Notes: generated from the letters alone by a model not told the origin. A stretch of 57,287 nucleotides of DNA from Actinomortierella ambigua (GCA_016098155.1 JAAAJB010000175.1:1-57287); one strand, 5' to 3'. Counted from the stretch's first letter, positions 18,594 to 30,827 are shown. Translations and numbers: made by a program.

Positions 18594-20150
18594 TTAAGGA
18601 AGAGGGATCGAATGTGGAAAAGAAAAGAGATTCATGGGGTCGGCATTCTTCTTGACCTGCTGGAGGCGCGGCAGGTTGGCTGCTCCGTAGTAGGCCCACA
18701 ATGCATTGGGTATGTCCTGCTCGATGTAGTTCTGGTAAGCCTCGAGCACAGGGCCACTGCTGTATGCCGCCTGCATCTCTTGACCAAACTGAGCGCTGGC
18801 TTGCAAACAGTCAGAGCACTGTTGATCGCCTGGCTTGGTGGCATTTCCAGAAGCGAACCATTGGAATGCATATTGAACGCTGTAAAGCACGCCGTGATGA
18901 TGGTCAAAGACAGAAGACGAAGCTGGATTATCAATCTTCCCGCCCCAGGCTTCGAGCATGGCGTAGGGGTAAATACCGTCGGTGTTGCCTTCAGTGTTAC
19001 CGTCGAGATGGAGGGCTTGATGGATAGAGTTGCTTATGATGCTGATTTCCTTGTCCGACATAGGCTCGCGGTACACAAGCGAGTGGCCAGCGAGATAGAA
19101 GGACGATGGTGTAAGCGGCATCTCGAGGGTCCCGCCTTCAAATAAGGCCAATAGTTTTGCGGTCTCGTACCAAGAGCCCTCGTCCCAAGTTGTGTGCATG
19201 GGCTTGCCTGCCAATTTGTAGTATTCATTAACGACTTCCTTCGCCTTGTTTTCGGAACCTATTACGGTGACCATGAGCTCCACGTCATCCCTATTGACAA
19301 TCAGTACAGCGGTGGCATCTTCTGGAGCAACCTTGCTCCAGTTACCAAAAGCATGGATAAGTTTAAGGTACTGGTCCATAGGGGAGATGGAGTCCACCGG
19401 GTAGGTGGCGAACAAAGTCGAGATCTTGGAGGGCGCCTTGTAGGCCTGAAATTGAAACTCGGTTACCAACCCAAACGATCCGCCGCCGGCTCCACGCATC
19501 GCCCAAAATAGTTCTGGCTCGGATGTTGCATTGATATGTCGGACTCGGCCTTGCCCGTCGACCATGGTCAAACTCACGATGCTGTGCAGCAACATGCCAA
19601 ACTTACGACCAACCGGGCCCAAACCCCCGCCGAGCGCATGTCCGCCCACGCCGACCGAAGGGCACGAGCCTCCTGGGACGAGATATTTGCCAGCGTTCCA
19701 AAGATTGATGTACAATGGGCCTAGCCTCATCCCGGCACCGACGGTAGCGATTTTAGTTTTTGGGTCGAGGGAGAACTGCTGAAACCGACTGACATCGATG
19801 ACCAGGGCTCCATCGCTGCCGCCAAGACTGTATCCTGTAAACGAATGGCCACCAGATCGCGGGGCAATTGTTGCATTAAACATGGCAGCACACTTGATGG
19901 CGGCGGCCACCTCGTCGACAGTATCTGGATGGAAGATGGCGATGGGTCTGCGGTCGACAATGGGGCCAAAATTCATCCTGTCCTGATCGTAACCCTGCGA
20001 AGTCGCCGTGTTAAGGAATGATCCATTGCTGCTCTGAGCGCCTTTGAGGCAGTCGAGTAACCCTGTGGTGGGGAGTGCCTCGACAGATGAAATAATTCCA
20101 TGGATTGTTAAGCCTGCAATGATGGCCAGCGCTCTAAACTGGATGGCCAT
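18594..20150 (-). CDS. Secreted BBE-like FAD-linked oxidase, copy 6
   Basis: 518 residues from the ATG at 20150; the frame runs 26 codons further upstream but the signal peptide (MAIQFRALAIIAGL) begins at the inner Met. FAD ligands are H102 (RSGGHSFTGY) and C163 (GGSCPSVGVGGHALGGG). The strand LFWAMRGAGGGSFGLVTEF, a CSDC pair, VLEAYQNYIEQDIPNALWAYYG and DPMNLFSFPHSIPLP are present; the last motif has H in place of the Q found in the other copies (FPQSIP). It is the 5'-most member of the array. About 2 kb without genes separate it from the ABC transporter. Confidence 0.92.
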   Translation of the reverse strand: MAIQFRALAIIAGLTIHGIISSVEALPTTGLLDCLKGAQSSNGSFLNTATSQGYDQDRMNFGPIVDRRPIAIFHPDTVDEVAAAIKCAAMFNATIAPRSGGHSFTGYSLGGSDGALVIDVSRFQQFSLDPKTKIATVGAGMRLGPLYINLWNAGKYLVPGGSCPSVGVGGHALGGGLGPVGRKFGMLLHSIVSLTMVDGQGRVRHINATSEPELFWAMRGAGGGSFGLVTEFQFQAYKAPSKISTLFATYPVDSISPMDQYLKLIHAFGNWSKVAPEDATAVLIVNRDDVELMVTVIGSENKAKEVVNEYYKLAGKPMHTTWDEGSWYETAKLLALFEGGTLEMPLTPSSFYLAGHSLVYREPMSDKEISIISNSIHQALHLDGNTEGNTDGIYPYAMLEAWGGKIDNPASSSVFDHHHGVLYSVQYAFQWFASGNATKPGDQQCSDCLQASAQFGQEMQAAYSSGPVLEAYQNYIEQDIPNALWAYYGAANLPRLQQVKKNADPMNLFSFPHSIPLP

Positions 20151-22211
20151 TATGCACGAGATATCAAGTCGGGGATTTAGGTACGTTGTGGAGAGAGATG
20201 GAGAAGCGAATACATAAAGAAAATGCAAAGCTAAGAGAGGTCCAGATGGAATCGGAACGCTTAACCATGGTAAAGCAGATCAAGAGCAAAGGAGTCGAAA
20301 AAAGGAGAAATCAAGGGGGAGCAGGAGGGAGTACCAACAGTTTTACTTGTCCTCTTTTGCTTACTTGAGGTATTTTATGTCTTTTGAGGTTTGGCCAGCA
20401 CATAATTCCACCATAGGAAGAGGAACAGCCATACTGTGGAGGCAATACAGGAGATGTCCACATATGGTAAAGAGCATCGGACAGATACAGATTCCTCTAG
20501 CGATTTACTGTGCATGCTTTTGTGGATGGACAGCCAATTGCGTGCAGGCACCCTGGGCAGTTGAGTCTAGGCGTCGTTTGTGGGGGTACATTCACGATGG
20601 CTGTCCAAGGCTATGGCTACCAATGGGCTGAAGGCTGGCAAGTAGGCTGATCAAACTCTTTGCAGTCCCATTAGCGCTATCGAGGACGCATCGCGCCATA
20701 AAAACAGACTGAGACACTGGGGCACTCTGTGCATCAACAGGTCTTTTATCAGCACTAGGAGCTTTGTAAAAGTCCAAGGAAAAAACCACCTTTTATTTCA
20801 ACTGCCCGTTGTCCGATGCACAGGTATAGTCAGCACCAAGAAAAGACATTGCGCGACTTTATTGTAAATCAAAGAGTAATAGCCAGTGACAAGCAGAGTC
20901 GAACACAGCCGTACAACTTCATTGATGCAATGAAGCCGTTCATACAGTGGTCCCAGTCATCCAGCAATGAAACCCCTCCCCCTGCAGATGGAGGGACGAC
21001 GTTGATCCATCATCATCCAAAGGATAATAGTAGCATCGACTGCAGCGCCACTACAAGCCCTGAACTTGCAAGGAAGTCATTGCAAGAAGCCCTCACATAG
21101 TCTATGTGCCTTTCATATACCTATATGCCCATGGTGTAACCACACCAGCTCAAGACGGGGATGGGTCATAACAATCAGCCAGCGTCCTATGCATCTAGAT
21201 TTTTTTCCCAGCGCCTGCCTTCTGGCAAAGACATTTGACATTTACTTGTCAGAGCATTACTTCCGCTGCACCATCCATCGTTGCATCATTCCTTGATACC
21301 ATTTTCTTTTCCTTTGTTGTCTCCTTAAAGGTAATGTGTGAACGACTCTCTTTTTTGTATTTACATCTATTCTGTTTGTGGTCCTACAGTAGATGTTCCT
21401 AGCGTGCCTGAGAGGGTGGGACGCTCGGAATTTCTGCTATGCATTCATACGGGTGTCACCTTTCAGCCACTGTCCAGAAGCCTTCAGCGTCTGATTATGC
21501 TCACCGGTGTTCATCTGATGCCTCTCAAGTGCAGGCAGAGAGGGGAGCATACGCTTTTTGTTTAGTGCAGGCCTCACATGGGCATTTCAGATCAGCCAAC
21601 AACGAAATGTTGACGACTAGCAAATTCTGCAACGATGAAGACATTCAAGGATTATATTCCTGCCGATTTAGCACCAGCACAGTTGTCTTCAAAAGGCGTC
21701 TCTGTGAGCGTGGTGTGTGAAGCAGATTCGGTTCACCATAGGGGAATGCATGCGCGACCGTGCAGCATATAGTACGGTGCTGGCAACTTCACTGAGCGTG
21801 TACGGCGGATGTGTGTCATTTTGATTGTGTGTGGGAAAAGCACTGTGAAGGAGGCAGCGATGGAAGAGATAAATGCTAGTGTTGAGGAGGTACGACGGGG
21901 TGGGAATGCGGATCTCTTTTATGATAAATGCATTCATGCATCGCTGTTGTAATCTTGGTTCCTATGGCTGAGTTGCCTCGGCAATAAAAGTCCGGCTCTT
22001 AAACTCAAAGTCTCCGTCTCCAGCCCTGCGAAGAGGATTACCGTTTGTACTTTGGTCCATTACTTTTGCTCGGCCTTGCTTGGTACATGCATGTTTTATT
22101 TTGAAAGTGGAATTAGGGGGGTGATAGGTGTATAATATATGCCGGTTTGTGTGGGTGAATGTGTCATGTGGCCTCAGCAACCACCAGCACAACAGCAACA
22201 AAAAATGATAT
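20151..22211. other. Gene-poor intergenic region
   Basis: About 2.06 kb between oxidase copy 6 and the ABC transporter. Open frames are short, Ser/His-rich and show no domain or splice pattern. No tRNA, repeat array or transposon end was recognised. Part near 20151-20350 is the promoter of copy 6. Confidence 0.55.
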
Positions 22212-25200
22212 CTAGGAGCAGCCAGCCAACGACCGCAGGAGGGCTGCGTTCTGCTCTCCTGTTTCGTCGACAAGGCTGGAGAAAATTGAGTCGGGTCTCT
22301 CCAGCAACGCTTTGGGGCAGTCATACTCGGCCACACGGCCGTGGTCCATGACCAGGATCTTGTTATAGTCAATGATAGTGTTTAACCGGTGCGCAATTGT
22401 CACTACGGTCGACTCGGCAAAGTCCTCCCGGATTGCCTTTTGGATCAATGCATCTGTTGCCAGGTCCACGCTTGCCGTCGCTATAATAATTGGAGGGGAG
22501 CAACATTGGTCAAAACAGCGTCAATGTGTGCGTGCGTGTATGTATGTTTCCAAACTTCCTATGTTGACTCTGAATTTGCAATTTTTTTTTGTTTTCGTTA
22601 CCTTCATCAAGGACAACCACCTTGGACTTTGCGAGCAAGGCACGAGACAGACAGACGAGCTGACGCTGGCCCACGCTAAGATTCTCGCCCTGGGCCGCAA
22701 CGATGGCATCGAGGCCACCCTCTTGTTCCTGAACATACGTCTTCAGATCCGAGGTCTCCAAGGCTCGCCACAGGGCATCGTCCGCGTGGTGGCCCAACGG
22801 GTCGAGATTATACCTGAACGTGCCCTGGAACAAGACTGGGTCTTGTGGGATGATGGCCATCCTGGCTCTCAGATCCGCGGTGCCTAGCAGGCTCGTCTCC
22901 AAGCCGTCGATATAGATGTGGCCCTCGTCCAACTCGACCAACCGGAAAAGAGCCTGGATCAACGACGATTTTCCAGCGCCCGTCCGGCCGACCACGCCAA
23001 TCTTGTGTCCGGCCTCGATCGACAGCGACACGTCCTTCAAGACCAGCGGAAGGCCTGGGCGGTACCGCATTGAGACTCTGTCCAACACAATCTTTCCTTC
23101 CTGTGGCCACGCAGGTGTGGGCTTGTGATCCTCGACCTCGGCTGGTGGCTCCTGCTCCAGGTTATGGACATAATGCACCAACCGCTCCGCCGAGTTCATG
23201 TTGTTCTCCAGGGTGGCCAACCGCTGTATGAGCCAGTTCAAATCGCCCGAGATACGCGACAGATAGCTGAGCACCAACCCAGCTGAGGCGGCATTGATTG
23301 AGAATCGGGTCCCGACCATCAACGCCACTGTCGCAAAGACCAACGATGCGCCCAACGCATTGACGCGCAAGGACAGCCAGCGGGCGCCGACCTGGAACAG
23401 GTAATAGGGCCGGTTGCCCAGATCGATCCGATCCTGGTTCTTGCCGATCGCGCGGTCCACGGCCTGGTAGCCCTTGAGGGTTGCCAGTCCGGTCAGACTC
23501 TCCGAGAAGTACGCGTACAAGAACGAGCGCAGGTTCGAGTCGAGGCGCTTGACCTCGCGGCTCGTCGAACGGTAGTAGACAGAGACGAAATAATAAATGG
23601 CCATCAGGGGCAGGATCGCCAGCACGAGCCATGGATAGACGAGGATGACCAATACGATTGTGCCGATGACATTGGCAAACATGGTCAGAAACTCGTACAG
23701 GGTCGTCCACAGGATGCTGTCCAGCGTGTCCACGTCGCGACTGAACCGATTCAGGATTCGGCCAAGCGGGGTCGTGTCAAAGAACGCCATGGGCGAATGG
23801 AGCACGCGCTTGAAGGCTGCGTCGTGGACAATGTTGGCCGTTCGGATCACCGTGTGGGCCAACAGCTGGGTCGCAATGTTGATCAGGATCAGCTGCAGGA
23901 TCGCCCAAGATACATATACGGCAATGTAGTGGCTGGTCGACAGTGCAAACTTTTCCTCGCTCCACCAACTAATCCACTGGTTGCCCCTGTGTATCGGATG
24001 AGAGGGAGAGAGAGGGAGATTGTATCAATATTAACAAAAGAGAATTTTTTACAAAACATGTAGACGCAATTTTTTTTTTTGTTTTCAAACAAAACTTACA
24101 TCACATTGGCCACCTGCTGGAGCAAGAAGAACAGTATGACGCCGGTCCACAAAAGTGCACCGCCAGCTCGGAGATATCCCGTATAGACGTTTGCACTGAC
24201 GGCACCCGACTCACGCTCCTCTTCCTGCATGAGCTTCTGGGGCTTGCCGTTCTTCATGTCCACCATTGAACTCGCCCGTGTCGACATCGTACTCCGTCGT
24301 GTCACTTGCGGGGTCAACTCGTAACCACCGTACGCCAATCCCACCTGTTCTTCTCCCTCCTCATCTTCTCCTTCCTCCTTGAGCCCCTCGGGCAAAGAAA
24401 ACGACGTGGGCGATCCTACCGCTGTAGGAAGGGGGTCGATCGAATCCTGCTGGACATCATCCTCTTTCGCCTCATCAATCTCATTTTCCTCCGCCTCGGC
24501 AACACCGCCATACTCCTCCATGAGCTTTCTAAACTCGCTGTTCTGGCTGTCCATCATCAGCTCGTCAAACGTTCCTTGCTGGACAATCGCGCCCTCTCGC
24601 ATGCAGACGATATAGTCGACCTCGGGCAAGACATGCAACTGATGGGTGGCAATGATCCGCGTCCGTCCACGAAGCTCCGTCATCATACAGTCCTGCCACA
24701 GCCGTTTTCCAACATGGGCATCCACGGCCGAGAGCGGGTCGTCCAGAATCACCATCTCGCCGCTGGTGAAATAGACACTTCGTGCCAACGACAGACGTGC
24801 CTTTTGGCCTCCAGACAGATTCACGCCTCGCTCGCCAATCTCCGTCTGGTCGCCCGCTGGAAACCCGGCAAAGTCCTTGACCAGACTGCAGGCTTGGATC
24901 ACTCGTTGGTAACGGACGGGGTCGTATGGGCTGTCAAAGAGGATGTTGTCCCGGATCGTAGCGTTCTGGATCCAGGGTGTTTGGGACGCGTAGCTGATTT
25001 TCTGGCCGCGGATGAGCGTGCCCGAGGATTGGGACATGGTCCCGATCATGGCTTGGAGGAGCGATGATTTTCTAGAGAATGATCGAAAAATAAAAGGGAG
25101 AGAAGAGGCATATTTAGAGACTCTGAAAGAGTTTGGCTGTCGAGAGGGGGGGGGGATACAAAATTCGCATGTGAGACACATTGACAGCATTAGCAACTTT

Positions 25201-27468
25201 ACCCGCTTCCAACAGGGCCAACTACAGCGACCAGAGCGCCTCGTGGGATCTGCAGGTTAATATTGCTCAAGAATGGTGTTGGGTGGTTTGTGAATGACGA
25301 CGACGCCGACGAAGCATCATCACCTTCCTTTCCCTTCTTGGTGGCGATGGTGGTATCCTTGGCTGGTTCCGAGACCAGGGTTTCGGTTGAGTCGGTGTCC
25401 AGCTGCTCCCAGAAGAAGTGGCCGTTCGTGATGCTCAGTGCAAACGAATGGGTCTCATCCGGTGGTGGGATCGGCTTGGTCTCTTCCTCCTGTAAAAACT
25501 TTTCTATTCGCTTGATCGCCACATACGCATCCGCCGAGACAGTGTAGGCCGATGGGAGCACTAAAAAGAAACGACAGCACGCGGTTAGCAATCTTTTTGC
25601 GTTTTGTTTCCAGTCAGCATTTTTTTTTGGGGAGGAAAGAAGGGAGCGTAAAAGGGTGCTGTGCCTTACCCATGAGAGGCGTGCGAAGCACAGTAAAGTA
25701 GGCTAGGGCTGGGAAGATGATCGAGGGCTTGAGTTCCTCTCCAAGAGCAGCATACAGCACAAATGCAGCAGCAGAGGCAAAAACAGGCAGTGACTAGTGT
25801 GTCGAAGTAGTAATGGACCATAGGATGAGTGGAAATCAGTTATGAATGTTGTTCGGAGCTGTTATATTTTTTGGCGTATGTTGCTTCCCAGTTCCCTTAC
25901 CGATGAGCTGGCAGCCACGATGGATCGAATTCTAAACAAGGTGCTAATGTTCTTTAGCTCGCGCTCTCGGATCTCGGATAATTTCTTCAGGAAGCTATTA
26001 TGAGGGGGGAAAACATGGATTATGGCTTGTTACAAAAGGTGGCGATAGGATACACCATATATCGAGAAAATGGGTAAGAGTGAGAGAGTGAGAGTGAGAG
26101 GGAGGAAAAGAGAGATAATGATTTGCCCTTACTTGTTCTCCCAAGCAAAAAACTTGATGACCTTAATCCCTTGTAGCACCTCCGTCGTGAGCTTAATCCT
26201 TCGGTCCGTAAACTCGGACGCTCTCTTCCGGAACACCGACAGCTTACCCATCGTCCAAGCTTGCAACGGGTTGACCAAGATCAAGATCGCCGCGCCCAGC
26301 AACGCCGCAGGGCCCATCAAATGGCACAACAACCCAACAATGACAATCGTGTACACAGGGATCGACAGCACCAACAACGTCGACAACATTGCAGCATCGA
26401 TCCGACTCACATCCGTCGACATCAGGTTCACAATCGCTCCATCCGGGTACGACAACCGTGCCCGCGCCGACAGCCGCGTCGCTTTGCGGAAGATGAGGTC
26501 GATCAGCTCCCCGCGCATCAATACGCCTAACCGCACCGACCCGACGTTCCAGCCTTGGTACAAGAGATTGATTGAGATGGCGAGTACCAGCATTGATACC
26601 GCTAGGCCGTAGCCGTGATAGGCGGCCGGGGGTGGCGTTTGAGATTGCGAGTTTTCGATAAAGTCGAGGATCTAAGAGTGGGATGTAGAATGTGTATGTG
26701 TGTGTGGGGGGGGGGTACGTTTGTTCAGTTTCTCCCTCTCTGTCTGCCCATCCCCAACTATCTCTCAGTTCAAATGTAGCACGAACCTGTTGCAGCACAA
26801 GTGGAGTGAGGATCTGGCACATATCTAGCATCCATTAAAAGAATAGAGGGGAAAGCGGGCAACAATGTGTTTGTGTGTATGTGTGTTGAGTGAGTGTGGA
26901 CAAAACATACACATACCACCCCACCTCCTAATGAACACCAAAAGTTCCCCAAAAACATGGTTTTAATTTGACCATCAAGAGACGACATGACTTCTTCATT
27001 TTTACCTCCAAGCTCAAGATACACAATACAGGGCCAATACACAGGCAGGTGCGTTCTTATCAGGGTCTTGAGCAGCGATGGCTTTCGTTCCTCGACCAGA
27101 GCCCGCTTCTGTTCCTCCTTCCATTTGGCCTCGAGGCGTTCGCTCAAGACCCGAACCTTGTACGAGGGTTTCATTTCCCACAGATCATCCTCCTGGATCT
27201 GGCGCTTGTAACCCTTCCGAAACAGCTCGTTCAGCCACCATAAAGTCACTCGACTGAGCAGGCTCGCGTCCGTCTCTGGTGAAGGAGGACCACGTCGAAT
27301 GGGGAGATTGTCCTCCTCCTCCTCCTCCTGCGAGTGAGGATTGTAGTGGTGGGGATTCTTCTTTTCATCCTCCAGCGACTTTTCATTGCGACAGGATGTG
27401 GTCGTCATCTTTTCATTCGCCGACGCTGTTGGCTCGAGCGACGAAACAGCACCCTTTCCCTCCGCCAT
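22212..27468 (-). CDS. ABCC-family (MRP/Yor1-type) ABC transporter
   Basis: Nine exons (reverse order): 27468-27006, 26824-26787, 26671-26133, 25994-25901, 25793-25670, 25560-25203, 25071-24100, 23986-22602 and 22480-22212. All are GT-AG and join in frame to 1413 residues. The layout is a short acidic cytoplasmic N terminus, TMD1 (about 150-450), NBD1, acidic linker, TMD2 and NBD2, with no TMD0, as in Yor1-like ABCC proteins. NBD1 has GPVGSGKSS (K540), LSGGQKARLSLAR and MVILDDPLSAVD. Asp follows the Walker B Asp where the catalytic Glu would be, the usual degenerate site of ABCCs. NBD2 has GRTGAGKSS (K1202), LSVGQRQLVCLSRAL and VVLDEATASVD with Glu, and H-loop TIAHRLN. Family role: ATP-driven export of conjugates, drugs or toxins at the plasma or vacuolar membrane. 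It might export products of the oxidase cluster next door, but nothing in the sequence shows this. Confidence 0.93.
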
Positions 27469-29169
27469 GTGGTCAGATGAGATTTAAAAAAAAAAAACTG
27501 GGTGGGAGAAGCAAAATATAAAAAAATTGGGAGAATAGGAGTTATCCCAAAAATGCACAGGGACAGGGGAATCAGATTCTACTTTCCCCCCTTGCCTGTC
27601 TTATTCGCACAACCCACTCACGAGCACACCCAAGCGCACAAGTGACTCTGGAAAAAAAAACAAGGTCTTCACTTCAATGAGTGAATGAATCGAGGCTGAA
27701 TGAGCTGAATGGAGCAGGTCAGCACTCTAATAATAGCGAGCGAGGAAGAAGGGTCATGTGTGTCAAGAGGGTTCGATGGGTCAAAGGGCCAAAGAACGGG
27801 AGAGCTGAACAGGACACGAAGAAGTGGAAGAAAAAGATGGCGAAGAAGGAGAATGAAAAGAGTGGGGAGAAGTGCCCAAGGGATGGAGAGAGAGAGAGAG
27901 AGGAGCAAGAGAAAGTGTGTGTGAAAGAAAGAAAGAAAGTGAGAGGCGGGAAGAATGGCGTGGTATGTATGCAGATCATTTAAGCGTTTTTTGGGTTGCG
28001 CCCCGAACAAAAGTGAAAAGCTGGCTGGGCCTAACGGTTCCATTTTTGGTATGCACTTTGGGGGCAATTGGGAGGAATCAGGAGTGTGTGTATGGGCCCA
28101 TTACCTCAAAGCAGCAGCCAATCATGGCAATGCTGGAAGCCTTGTTACTCTTTCTATCCCACCCCCCAACTCGTGGGCTGGCAATACTGCAGTAGTGAGG
28201 GGTGGGAGGCCTCGATTGTTTACCCTTACTCGTTTCGCTGCTTTGCAAGCCAAGATCCGTGTACCCTAAGCTCGCTCTATTTCAGATCTGCCCTACACCC
28301 AAGGACCACCAATCACGATGATTCATTGATTCATTCCAAATCCCTAGAAACTGCGGCTTATGTTCTGGGTGGTAGACAGTCGTGATGGTGGTTTCCCACT
28401 GTTGAACAATGAGATAAGGGACAGCAACAGAAGGAATGAAAAGGGGGGACCGGAAAAATTACAATTGAGCGGCATTTGGGTTCGGATTTTCCCACCAACC
28501 ACACAAAAATTGTTTGGCCCTATAAAACAACAAGGGCTGTGTCAAGTCAAAAAAGATCAGAAACGCGACCTGTTGGGCCACATACACACATCAACAAATG
28601 ACATGGACAAAACAGGAAACGATTTACCACCTTCTCCCCCCCCCCTCACACTACCACCCACAGAGTTTAGTATGTACACCATCGAGCAGAATAAACATAT
28701 GGGAGATACTCCCTTCTTTCGGCGGCGTTCAAACCTTTCTCTCCAGTGCATGGCTAGCTCCCTCTTTTATTTCGGTCTTGTTCCGCAGACTCCACCAACA
28801 ATGATATCGTCCAGACCAGATTGCAATACGTTCTTACATCGGGATCAGACCAATATTTTCCTCCACCTTTGTCCCCGTGAATGCAGTGAGTGAGTCAGTG
28901 ACTGTGTATGTATGGTGGGGATGGATGCTTATTTGCAAACAAAGGGAGAAAATAGACGGCGATACGATACGCGACCGTTCCTTGGGATGGGGCACCTGCA
29001 TAACTGGCTTAACCAAGCGTGCATAGCGATGTTGCTTTTTGACCCCTCGACATCGGCCTTTTCATTAGAATTCGTCATGGCATTGTGGTAACCAGTCATG
29101 AAGAGTACGTGAATTGCAACAGAATTATCTGTAATATTATTTTTTTAAGAAAAAAATAAAGGCGTGGGA
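27469..29169. other. Intergenic upstream of the ABC transporter
   Basis: About 1.7 kb. Bases near 27480-27700 are the likely ABC promoter. Purine tracts lie at 27880-27940. The longer frames (for example 28360-28893) show no conserved motif or fungal codon bias. The part from about 29025 onward belongs to the duplicated hydrophobin-like unit. Confidence 0.5.
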
Positions 29170-29490
29170 TTATGCTGCTTCTGGCGATTGGCAGTTTATA
29201 TCTATCTCTCCATTCAAAGCCTCAGGCTGTTGCTCTGAACAGCAAACAACTGTTCCAGGGCATTCCGTGTCACCACCATTTTGTTGACAACCCACTCCCA
29301 CTGTTCCGGTAAGAGTAGTTGGATCAATATTCGCTGCACTCAATTGACTTGCAATGCTATTATCGTCTGGGGTAACAGTGCTCTCACAGCAACGGTCTAC
29401 TGTGTCAGCGGGGCAGCCTTCTGGCGCAGGTTGTGCAGACACACCAATGACCATGACAGAACAAAACGCGAGAGCCGTAACAAACTTCAT
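29170..29490 (-). CDS. Small secreted eight-Cys protein, class I hydrophobin-like, copy 1
   Basis: 106 residues, no intron, signal peptide cut after about residue 19 (VIGVSA). The mature part has eight cysteines in the order C-CC-C-C-CC-C with spacings 7, 32, 8, 5 and 15. These fall inside the class I hydrophobin ranges (C-x5-8-CC-x17-39-C-x8-23-C-x5-6-CC-x6-18-C). Key pieces are CPADTVDRCC, GVGC, CPGTVVCC and the final INC. Hydrophobins coat aerial hyphae and spores with an amphipathic layer and are best known from Dikarya. The inter-cysteine loops here are rather polar, so a hydrophobin-fold protein with another role, or an unrelated cysteine-rich effector, cannot be excluded. The start is fixed by the signal peptide. 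Confidence 0.75.
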   Translation of the reverse strand: MKFVTALAFCSVMVIGVSAQPAPEGCPADTVDRCCESTVTPDDNSIASQLSAANIDPTTLTGTVGVGCQQNGGDTECPGTVVCCSEQQPEALNGEIDINCQSPEAA

Positions 29491-29556
29491 GATTTCGATA
29501 ACTATGAATCCGGTGGCAAAGGTTAAGAAACCCGGTGTGGAAGTGAAGGATAGTTG

Positions 29557-29564
29557 TTAATATA
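29557..29564 (-). promoter_or_regulatory. TATA-like box of hydrophobin-like copy 1
   Basis: Reverse-strand TATATTAA in the context GTGTATATTAACAAC, about 67 bases upstream of the ATG. The same 15-base context is kept upstream of copy 2, in contrast to diverged surroundings. Confidence 0.5.
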
Positions 29565-30515
29565 CACCGTTGCCTTAACCCCCCCCCCTCCTCATAATTG
29601 TAAAGAAATCACTCAGGTCCAGTCAAGTAGTCTTACAAGAGTTCAAAGGGGTACGGGTATACGGTACTTGTGATGGTCGTAGCAGTTTGTTGAAAATGGT
29701 GGTGAGTCCAGAGTCTTCGGGCAGGGTCAGATGTGTGTTAGTGCAAGATGCTGGGCGAGTGCGACGTCTTTATATATGTGAGGGCGGCAAACCAAGTGTT
29801 ACTGAATGGGCGCGGAGAGAGAGAGAGGGGGGGGCAGCCATTCAGGAGGCATTTAGATTTCCAAGGATGCAGAGTAAACTACTGTACGAGGGGCACCAAA
29901 GCTATCAGAATGTCTCATTGAGAAAGAAGGGAAGCCAAGGATTAAGAGAAAAAGACAGAAGAATAGGAACAACAAAGTAGAATGATCAAAGAATGCCGAA
30001 GGGACGACAGCAGTGGGAAACGCTAGTGAAAAACGGCAAAGGAGTAAGAGGTCAGGGGCAGGCAATACAAAGGAGAGGGAAAGAAAGGGCAGGGAGAGAG
30101 GGGGCCAGGTCAGAGAAGGGAAAGGGCAACACCATCCAACCAAGGATAGAGAAAGAGAGAGATATATATATTTGGGAAGGACACGGTGCCAGCCAGCCAA
30201 AGTGGGAATGCGGACAGGGAGAGAAGAGTTGGAGAGAGGGTCTCTGAGTAGAGATTGCAAAAGTGACTCAGTAGAGCTCACAGAGAATGGGGTGTTGCTG
30301 AAGGTGTGAGTTGCAAACGGCGACATTGCATTTTTGACTCTTCCTTTCTCTCGGCATTGTGGTAGTTTGCAGTAACCTTTTGTCATGAGGAGTACGTAAA
30401 TTGCAACACAACATCAGCCAACACGAGAAAAATAAAATAAAATAAAATAAAACAAAGAGGATGAGCATGGCTCGAGTCTGGCATGTTGCACAAAAGAGGC
30501 ATGTGGTCATGATGT

Positions 30516-30827
30516 TTATAGTGGTTTGCAGTTTATATCAAGCTCTCCATTTAAAGCCGCAGGCTGTTCGTTTGAACAGCAAGCATTTACTGCTTCGCAT
30601 TCCGTGTCATCGCTAATATCGTTACAACCCACCCCCACAGGTCCGGTGAGAGTGGTTGTATCAATATTCGCTGCCTGAAGTAGATTTACGACATTCGGCG
30701 CGTTTGGGGCGGCTATTGAGGTACAGCAACGTCTTACTGTGTCAGTGGTGCAACTACCCGGCTCAGGTTGTGCAGACACACCCGTGACCATGACAGAACA
30801 AATGACGAGAGCCGTGATAAGCTGCAT
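30516..30827 (-). CDS. Small secreted eight-Cys protein, class I hydrophobin-like, copy 2
   Basis: 103 residues, no intron, signal peptide like that of copy 1 (ending TGVSA). The eight cysteines have exactly the same spacing as copy 1 (7, 32, 8, 5, 15) although loop residues differ at many sites: CTTDTVRRCC, GVGC, CEAVNACC and INC. Shared strings such as LTGxVGVGC and LNGEIDINC/LNGELDINC show common descent. Constant cysteine spacing with loop divergence points to selection on the disulfide frame. Role as for copy 1: probably cell-wall or secreted surface protein. Confidence 0.75.
   Translation of the reverse strand: MQLITALVICSVMVTGVSAQPEPGSCTTDTVRRCCTSIAAPNAPNVVNLLQAANIDTTTLTGPVGVGCNDISDDTECEAVNACCSNEQPAALNGELDINCKPL

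Larger units (their letters stand above)
29025..30310. repeat. Tandem duplication, unit 1 (hydrophobin-like gene plus flanks)
   Basis: The sequence from a TTTTTGACCCCTCGACATCG boundary through the gene and about 700 bases upstream is repeated about 1.29 kb further on. Matching landmarks are ATGGTCGTAGCAGTTTGTTG (29672 and about 31039), GCGACGTCTTTATATATGTG (29761 and about 31108), CATTCAGGAGGCATTT and CACGGTGCCAGCCAGCC. A boundary motif like the first occurs a third time at about 31618 (TTTTTGATCTTTCGATGTCG), so the unit may once have been present in three copies. Confidence 0.85.

Noticed and set aside
7619..20150. Secondary-metabolite gene cluster in the strict sense
   Set aside because: No polyketide, peptide or terpene synthase and no pathway regulator is present in the window; only oxidases and, at a distance, one pump.
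26876..26940. An 11-base microexon in intron 1 of the ABC transporter (between an ATTAG and a GTATGTG)
   Set aside because: Including it shifts the frame and destroys MCQILTPLVLQQ; direct joining gives LELGDMCQILTPLVLQQ as expected for the family.
28360..28893. A 177-residue open frame upstream of the hydrophobin-like genes
   Set aside because: No signal peptide, domain, splice context or composition typical of the real genes here.
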